Source of the DNA: Hyalella azteca
Lineage: Eukaryota; Arthropoda; Malacostraca; Amphipoda; Hyalellidae
DNA: 64,000 bases
Assembly: GCF_000764305.2 (NCBI RefSeq)
Contig: NW_025936571.1
Span: 310,001-374,000 of the forward strand
Reading direction: 5' to 3'
The position numbers and the translations under genes were made by a program. The number at the start of each line of letters is the position of its first letter. The stretch's first letter is position 1. The notes beneath the pieces are model-generated. The model ran no database searches. It was not told the origin of the DNA and worked only from the letters and a program-made list of their open reading frames with translations. This document shows positions 42,325 to 51,300 of the stretch, one piece after another.

Positions 42325-45300
42325 GTGAGCGTGTAACAGGGCGTGGGTGAGCGTGTAACGGGGCGTGGGTGAGCGTGTAACGGGGCGTGGGTGAGCGTGT
42401 AACGGGGCGTGGGTGAGCGTGTAACGGGGCGCGGCTGAGCATGTAACGAGGCGATGTAACGGGGCGTGGGTGAGCATGTAACGGGGCGTGGGTGAGCATG
42501 TAACGGGGCGTGGGTGGGCATGAAAAATACTTGAGCTTATGAATGTCCGAAAGCGCGGGAGCGTATTGAGTGTCATAGCGCTGTTAGGCGCCAGAACGAA
42601 GGAACGTCGATGAGCGTAGAGTGGCAATGGAGCTTTACTTACATCTTTTTTAGTGGAGCTTCACTTCCATATTTTTCAATTTACCTTTCGTAAAGGGAGG
42701 AATGGCTTGAGCCTTTCTTTGTTGAATCTTTCCATATATCTTTCAGAGTAATATCAACCAGCTCTCATTACTTAATGCACAGTGAATTCTGGAACGATGC
42801 CTTGATGAAACACGCAAATGAAAATATTTTCGAACTCGCAAAAAATTGAATTAGTAAGTAAATTCGGAAATAAGTATAATTTTCATACAAATATGTTCCT
42901 GTGCATCGTCTTCTGTAATTATATTGAGCTTTTTGACAAATAAAGCATTTGTTTTATACCAATTTTCAGTTCCAATTTTACCGGAAAACTTGGCTCGACT
43001 AGAAGCTGAGGACCGGCCAATTTTCGCCCTACCTGCAGTGGTGCTACACGAACCCAACATCCTAAAGACAGACATGGGCGTGGAAATAAATGAAGATATT
43101 AACCACGCAATCCATATCCCATCTAAATCATTGATCGACAACGTCACGAATAAGAAGAGGAATCGCCTTAGAACAAACATGTCAGATGTTCCTCGAAGGA
43201 AGACTCCGCAAACTGGTCGTAATTCCGACCAATCATTAGTAAACAGATATAGAGACTTCATTGAATTGAATTTTCCCAATGAAACAAAAATAAATGACTT
43301 GACATCGCTACGCCAAGCAAAGGCTTTGGAATCTCTTAAATTTAAAGAGAAACTTAATTTTTTAACTAAGAGAAACCACTTTCTGGAACCGTCGAAGAGA
43401 ACATCAAGGACCCCGCAAGAAATGACAAATAATAATACTGTACGAAACGTCGGCATAAACCACAAAGCCCAACACATAATAGTAGAAAATTCCACTATTA
43501 AATCACGGATTGCTACTACTTTAGACGTCACGCAGAAAGCAAGAAGAAGCGTTCGTTATCCGTTCTCTACGTCAGACGAAGACAAAGATGACGACGAAGA
43601 CAAAGATGACGACATGGATGAGGAGGTCGGCCTGGTGCTAGCCATCAGGTCGCTGGTGCAGCTCATGGTCACGCCCCTGGTGGCCAAGTGGAGCGCCAGG
43701 GCAGGCTATGCCAGACCCATGATCATCGGGGGATGCTTCTTGCTAGCGTCCACCCTTAGTGAGTCATGCATTTAGTTCAGTAAAGCTGTTATTTGATTTT
43801 ATGCGTATTGTAAAATTATGGCATAAACTATAATTATTAGTTGCTGATTAAGGCTTCATACATTTTGTTCAGTGAAGTTGTTATTTAATTTTAAGCGTAT
43901 TGTAAAATTCAGGCACTAACTATAATCATTAGTTGTTGATTAAGGCTTCATACATTTATTTTAGTTAAACTGTATTTTTTATTTTAAGCGTATTGTAAAA
44001 TTCTGGCATAAACTATAATTATTAGTTACTGATTAAGGCTTGATTCGCACCATACTGCCGGGCATATGCCACTTACGGATCGTTCTCCCTGCCATGCAGG
44101 TATTCATATGTTCAGTACCGTTTATTTGGTAAAATTCAATTATTAGGCTTTTAATTGCTTCTAGTAATTAATACATCGGAGAAATTGTTAATGTATCAAA
44201 AAATTATTTGTCAACCATATAATATCAGCTCAACTTGTATAGTTTTTTCGTCCATTTTCTATAATATTACCTATACATATATATTTTTAGGATAGGCGTG
44301 ATGTTTTCCAACAATGAATAGTTTAATAGTTCCACCCCTGAATTATTTTTATTTTCAATATGAGTAGTAATTCCATTTATTATCAATTTCATCTCTGTTT
44401 AACTGATGAACTTAATGTAACAACGTTGATTGTGAAGTCCCATATATGGCAATTAGTTTACACGAGACAAAATTACGAATATGAAAGAGTGAAAAAAATA
44501 CCATTCGAATACTTCTTTTGATAAAAATACACAACATGCCCATGAATATGAAATAGTGAATAAATAACATTTAAATACTTTTTAATAATTATGATAGAAA
44601 TACGCAGCATGCCACTCACGTCTCGATCAAAATATCGTTTGCGTTGAGAGTGGCTGGACCGCGACTGACATGACAGGTGACTTGCACAGGCAGGTGCTCG
44701 GGCAGGTCTTCTATTGCACAGGCAGGTGCTCGGGCAGGTCTTCTATTGCACAGGCAGGTGCTCGGGCAGGTATTCTATTGCACAGGCAGGTGCTCGGGCA
44801 GGTCTTCTATTGCATAAGAGAATATTGGACTGGACCGTGACCGGCGAGTGTCCGGCAGTATGGTGTGAACCAATTCTTAATATTGAAAGTAGATTTGGTT
44901 TCTAATCACCAAATAGATTTTGCACATCGATTAGAAAATTTGGTTGTTCAATGTTTGACTATGAATTCGGAATTATGAGATTAATATTATATTTAGCAGT
45001 TCAGACTAAGTAAATTAAGATTATATCGAAATAAAGAGACAAAAACAGCATGGGTTCGCGGAAATTTGACAATTTAATTTGTGATTGCATTCGGGACAAA
45101 TATTCAAATAAACCATGTCAACTACCGCAAAATAATTAGGATATCAGCATAGTTTGAATTTATTTGCGCCCTAAAATCATGTACAATTTCTTCGGTTTTA
45201 TGTGCAGCGTTTGCGTGCGCTCAGTCACTGACGCACTTGGCCGTGGCGCGCTGTCTGCACGGCCTAGCGTCCACCTGCCTCATTATCAACGGTGCGTTGA

Positions 45301-48300
45301 ATTGTTGATACGGTCTTGAATAACGGTGCGTGAGACAATAATAATAGTAAATAAAGTTGTTATTAACATTATTTAAACCAGTTATAACGGTACGTAAGTC
45401 TATTATCAACGGCACGTAAGCCTGTTATCAACGGTACGTAAGCCTGTTATCAACGGTACGTAAGCCTGTTATCAACGGTACGTAAGCCTGTTATCAACGG
45501 TACGTCAGCCTGTTATCAACGGTACGTAAGCCAATTACAATGCTTTTGTGTTTCTACAATTTTTTTTCATATTCTCATGCGTTCAATATTGGCAGGGTTG
45601 GGGTTGGTGGCCGCCAGTCACCCCGACGATGCGGCCCGGGGTTGCATGATTGGCAGGGTGCAGGGTGGGGTTGCGTTGGGGGTTGTGATGGGGTACCCCA
45701 TGGGGGGACTGCTGTACCACCTCACCGACTCCCCAGCGCCCCCCTTCGTCATCCTCGCTGGGGCCGCTGCGATGCTCGTCGGTGAGGTTAAAAAATAATT
45801 TTTTTAGTGGCATGATTTATTTAAATTCCACTATGATTAATTTAAATGATTAATTTAAATTTAGTAATTTGACTAATTAATTAATTAGTGGCATGATTTA
45901 TTTAAATTCCAGACGCAACGATTTATTAAACATTGCTCGTATCATGATTTTTTCCCCCATTTAAGGCGACACGGTTCCTTTTTCACTTCCATAATTTTGG
46001 AGGATCCATATGACATGATTTTTGTCAATTTTTCTGACAAGATTCCTTTTGTTTACTCCCATAACTTGCTGCAACTCTACGTGACACGATTTATTCTTTT
46101 TCCATGACTTTTAACTGTCTGTGTCACATAATTTTTTCATTTTAGGTGTAATGTTTTACAGTACAGGATGATTCACGGACATTTTCTGCTTTGTATTTAG
46201 AGATAAGCAGTCAGATATTGTTGGAAAAGGACGTAGAGTATTTCATATGAAAGATACAGTCCTGAAGTTTTGTGTTCTGCCTAGTCAGTTGCCGCTATGC
46301 ATTGGACAAGTGAGCAGCGTGCGTTTGCTGTCAAGACGTACTTTTCTAATGGCCGTTCCACTATCGCTACTCAACGAGCATTCCTTATATTTTGAAGAAA
46401 ACAAACGCGCAGTAACTGTCACTGCAGCTCGGTACACGCAGATGATTGATGCCTTTTTTTGCTGCGAACTTTGCTACGTTGAAAGCAACGTATTTCAGCA
46501 GGCAACGTACTTTGCTGCGTTGAAATAACGTTGAATATTAGTCCAGAATGAAAAGTGAATCAACGTCATTTTTCAACGACGTATATTTTGACGTTGTTTG
46601 AAAGTTGAAATCGCGTGAATACAGCGACATTCATGATAAAACATGTTAACCGGATAAAACCCTTTATAAATGCGCTGTTAACGTCATAACTCTCAACGCA
46701 ATTTCAACATTGAAACAACGTCGAAATGTGCGACGTGGAAAAAATGACATTATTCACTTTTAATTCTGGACTAATATTTAATGATATAATAATATCATTA
46801 ATAATATTTATTTCGGAATAATATTTAACGTTATTTATTAATATTTAACGTTGTTTCAACGTTGATTCAACCTGACATTGCTTGCTGGGAACATTTTGCA
46901 GAGCGCCTCATCTCCTTGACAGGCGTCTTTTTTGTCCGGCCCGATCCCCCCTGCTTTGGGTCCGAATGACTTTTTTCATTGGGTTATCATAAATCAATTG
47001 TTTACAATGACTGTCCAATTAAGGGCCTTACCTCATGCATTTGTAGAACAACATACGCCAAGCCATCGCCGTCATACCCGTCAATATGCTGCAGCGAGTT
47101 GAAAGGAACTTAAAAAATCTACTAACTGAATGCATTGACAATGGGAGCCGTCATTAGTCCGATGTCATTTTTAAAACTGAGCGATACAAAAATTCAGGTA
47201 TTTGTTTTTTAATTAAATTTATATTTTAATGATATCTTTACTAATTTTTTTATTGACCTTTCATATCAGGAAGTTTCCGTGAATCACCCTTGTATTTAGT
47301 GGAAATTCGACACGATTTTTGTCACTTCAGGATTCTTTCTTATTAAGTTCAATAAATATTAGAAGACCATGTAACATGATTTTTTTATTACAGGTGCAAT
47401 GATTCGGATACTGGAGCCATACAGAGATATGCAGGTGAAATATAGCCTGTTAATGTATTCCTTTAATTGAATTTGGGTATTATTTTCCATTGAAAAAATA
47501 CCTTCTCTGCAGCAAGATGATAAATTATATTCAGAGCGTTGACTAATATCACGAACAATCTCAATAAATGATACCTAGATTCTGAAACATTCATTTTTAA
47601 AAGATTGATGAAACATTTAATAGAATTCCAGTGCTTTACCCTTGACTTCAGCATTAAAATACCTCACAGTGACAATTTTCTTCTGCACGAGGAACACGTT
47701 TGCAAATGTAAAATTCAAAATTTCCAATTCTGCACCCTTTTTAGCGCATTTTCTCATTTATGGGAAAAATGCACTATTATGCTCGCCATGTCCGTCTGTC
47801 CGGTCCGTCTGTCTGTCCGTCCGTCCGTCCGTCCGTGACTTCACGTTTTCGTCGATGAGAAAATGCGCTCTCTGTCACTCACTGCAGTAGGTACCGAGTT
47901 ATATTTTTTTTCAATTGCCTCATATATTAATCGTATGATAAATATCATTGTTTTTACAATTGCCTCATATATTAATCGTATAATAAATATCATTGTTTTT
48001 ACAATGGCCTCATATATTAATCGTATGATAAATATCATTGTTTTTGAAATTGCCTCATATATTAATCGTATTATAAATATCATTGTTTTTACAATTGCCT
48101 CATATATTAATCGTATAATAAATATCATTGTTCTTACAATTGCCTCATATATTAATCGTATAATAAATATCATTGTATTTACGATTGCCTTTAGCATGAG
48201 CTCGGCAGCGGGCCGGACCAGCCCGGTCTGCTGCAGCTGCTGCTGGACCCGGTGGTGGGTGTGGCAGGCGCTGCCATCATGGCTGCCACTGCTGTCTTCC

Positions 48301-51300
48301 CCGTCCTGGAGACCTGCTTGCCATCCCATCTCAGGGCCACCGTCCATCCCGAGGTCTGTAGTCGGTGGTCGGGGTAATGTCTACCAAAATACTTATAAAC
48401 ATCTATTCCTATGAATTAACATGGTTTTCATTATTATTCAGAATTACTAATGATATAAAAATATAAAATATTCTGACCGATTCTAGCCAATAGGTTCAAT
48501 TTTCATTTAGCAGCAAAAACATTCAACGAACTTCTGAAAAACTACTGGCAACTGGCTGATTTGACCAGTCACCTGGCTGATTTATTTTCTGGATGTGTCA
48601 CCGACAGATATAATTAATCCGATGATTAATTTAGATTGAAACAATTATATCGAAAAGAAAGAAACAGTAGGACATCGAGGGCGAAAAAAAACAGTTTGTT
48701 GTACTTTGGGCACATAGCCTCCTCAATGTTTCTTCCTGAACCACCAGAGGTACATTTAATTGCACTGTACGTATGTATAGTAGGAACTATTAATATTCAC
48801 TAGTCACTCATCATTCAGTTTAACACATATTTGAATACCTCATTGGTCAAGGCCTCAAGTGTACTCATACCCATTGTTTTAATATAGTTCTGATTTCTAT
48901 ATGAATAAAGTTCATAATAAGATGACTATCTGATGTTCGAGACCGCAAAATACTGTGAATGTTCTGCGATGTTAAGAATCGGCGACAGGCCTACGGCCTA
49001 CTAAACGCTGAAACCGCTATTATTATTATTATTATGGTCTGGCTTCAATATCGTATCAGTCTCAATGTACCCGTCGAGCTGACACGTTCTAACTACCGCC
49101 GTAATGTACTGTAAGTTTTCTACCACGTACATGCTGACTTTAAATAATTGTTTGTTATTGTTATATTTGTGTTATGTTGATTAATTTTTAATGTCGGTTC
49201 TTTAAGTAACCGGACATTTTTTCGAATAAAGCTTGAATTGCCGAGTATTCCTTATTTCATAAGCCCATGTTCTAAATTAATGAAAGACGGACCGTAATAT
49301 ATTGTAACAATTTATTCTTTAAAGCCTGTAACAATATATTATATTGTAATAATTATATTGTAATAATATATTATATTGTAATAATATATTCTGTAAAGCC
49401 TAGTTAGTTAGAACCAAAGTTAGAACCACTGCCATTTTCACTTCATATACTCATCTTCTAAATTAATGAGAGACGAACTGTAATATATTGTAACAATGTA
49501 TTAAATTGTAACAATATATACTGTAAAGTCCAGACTTTAATTGAATCCAGGCAAACGATAACCATAAAAGTCAGAACCAGCGCCATATTCTCAGCAATAT
49601 TTCCTTAACAAAGAAGTTTTCTTCTACGGCCAGCGGTGGGAGCTCGGCGCTGTGTTCCTGCCCGACAGCCTCGCCTACTTCGCGGCGGCCACTTTCTTGG
49701 CAGGACCGGCGCAGCATTTCGGCCGCATCAGGGCCGCCGCGGCCGCCTGTTTGCTGGTTGCCGTCGCTGCGTTTTTGGTGAGATAATTTTAATGCGGCAA
49801 CAAGTTTTTTATAAACAGTCATCAAATAATTCGATCTCACATCAATTTTGGTGGGATATAATTAATGCGGTGATCTTGAAAATAATCATCAAATAATTTG
49901 ATCTGATAAAAATTTCATAGAGCTAACTTATCGAAAAATTATGGTCGCTCTGATATGTTGAATTTCTTAATACTTACGACAGTATTTTTTTCTGCGCTTT
50001 AATTTATTATTTATTATTTAATACAAGACCGATAATTATGTTCTTGGTGCCTATTAAAATTTATTTCGACCAGCATATTAATGATACAGCAGGATTTAAA
50101 ATTAATGATGCTACTACTGTTACCCGAATGATATTGATGGCAACTTAACAACAATTACTTTATTTATCTGGAACATAAAATTACCGCAGATCCCAGTTGC
50201 CAACAGCGTTGGGAAGCTAACTCTCCCACATGTGGGAGTTGGGGTCGGTGTGGGTGCTGTGGATGCCTCTCTGCTCCCCCTGCTAGCCTCCCACGTGGAC
50301 TCCCTCACCCCACAAGCGCACTACGCAACTATTTACGCAATCTCGCAGAGCGCTGTGGCACTTGCGTACTGTGCGGGTGATTAAACTTTAATGTTGTACT
50401 ACGTACCCTAACAATGTTGAGGTTAAATGATATTTTAAAAAGTGAGTAAACAATAAATTGCTGTGACAACTACGTTATAAAGAATATGGCTCTTCGTTCG
50501 GGGGATTGTTCAGAATGAAAACTCGTTGTGGATTGTAACGGTTTCTGAAAACAAAGAATGAACAATTTGAACACAAAGTTGAGGTTATTCGAAATTATAA
50601 ACAATAATCTGGGATTTACAATTTCCTTTGTTTGTGCAAAAACTTCAGCACTAGAGGACACAATACTATTCGCAAAATCTTCACAGCTTGCCTCAAAGTT
50701 GTTGCCTGAGCTCATCAACTCTGGTCCTACCTAAAAGGTCCCAACCTTATGTACACGGGAGAAGTATGTTCAGTAAAAAATTCTTTGCATACGGTTTGTG
50801 CAGCGTATTGGTATAAGTGGTCCCGAGATAGACTCATCCAAGTCGAAAGTTCGAGACCGGGGCCCGATTACGAACTTTCCTTGGTCTCAGTATGGAGGAA
50901 AAGCGTATACGACAGAGGTGGTACATCAGCATGACCGTGTGCGATACCAAACCGACCTCAGTCACATTTCGCAGAGATCGTTCATGGGTCTTAAAATTGA
51001 CACCTTTACATCGTCTATAGCCGATTTGTATTTTAAGGTTCACTGTCAATAATTTTTATATACTACTTTATAATTATAATTGTGCTTTGTAAAGTTCATG
51101 TTTACAATTCACGTTTTGATCGGTAATATGCAAGCTACTCTATAAAACTTTACAGTTAACTTCACAGAAGTCAGCCAGACAGTGGGCGCATTTAACCAAG
51201 CTAAAATAGTTGATATTTCATAGTATTATTCATCGACATTTGATGCTTATGACGAATATCGCAAAATAGTATTAGACTTTAACCCCAGGTTTATTCAATA

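Noticed and set aside
42255..42627. Minus-strand Pro/His/Arg repeat frames (HAPLHAHPRPVT)
   Set aside because: They are the antisense of the 22-bp donor-derived array beside SLC18 exon 1.
42851..43531. 226-codon minus-strand frame
   Set aside because: Exact antisense shadow of SLC18 exon 2, which has family similarity and matching splice phases.
47841..48414. Long frames on both strands with YEAIVKTMIFIIRL-type repeats
   Set aside because: Produced by the 45-bp tandem array before SLC18 exon 6 plus wrong-frame reading of that exon.
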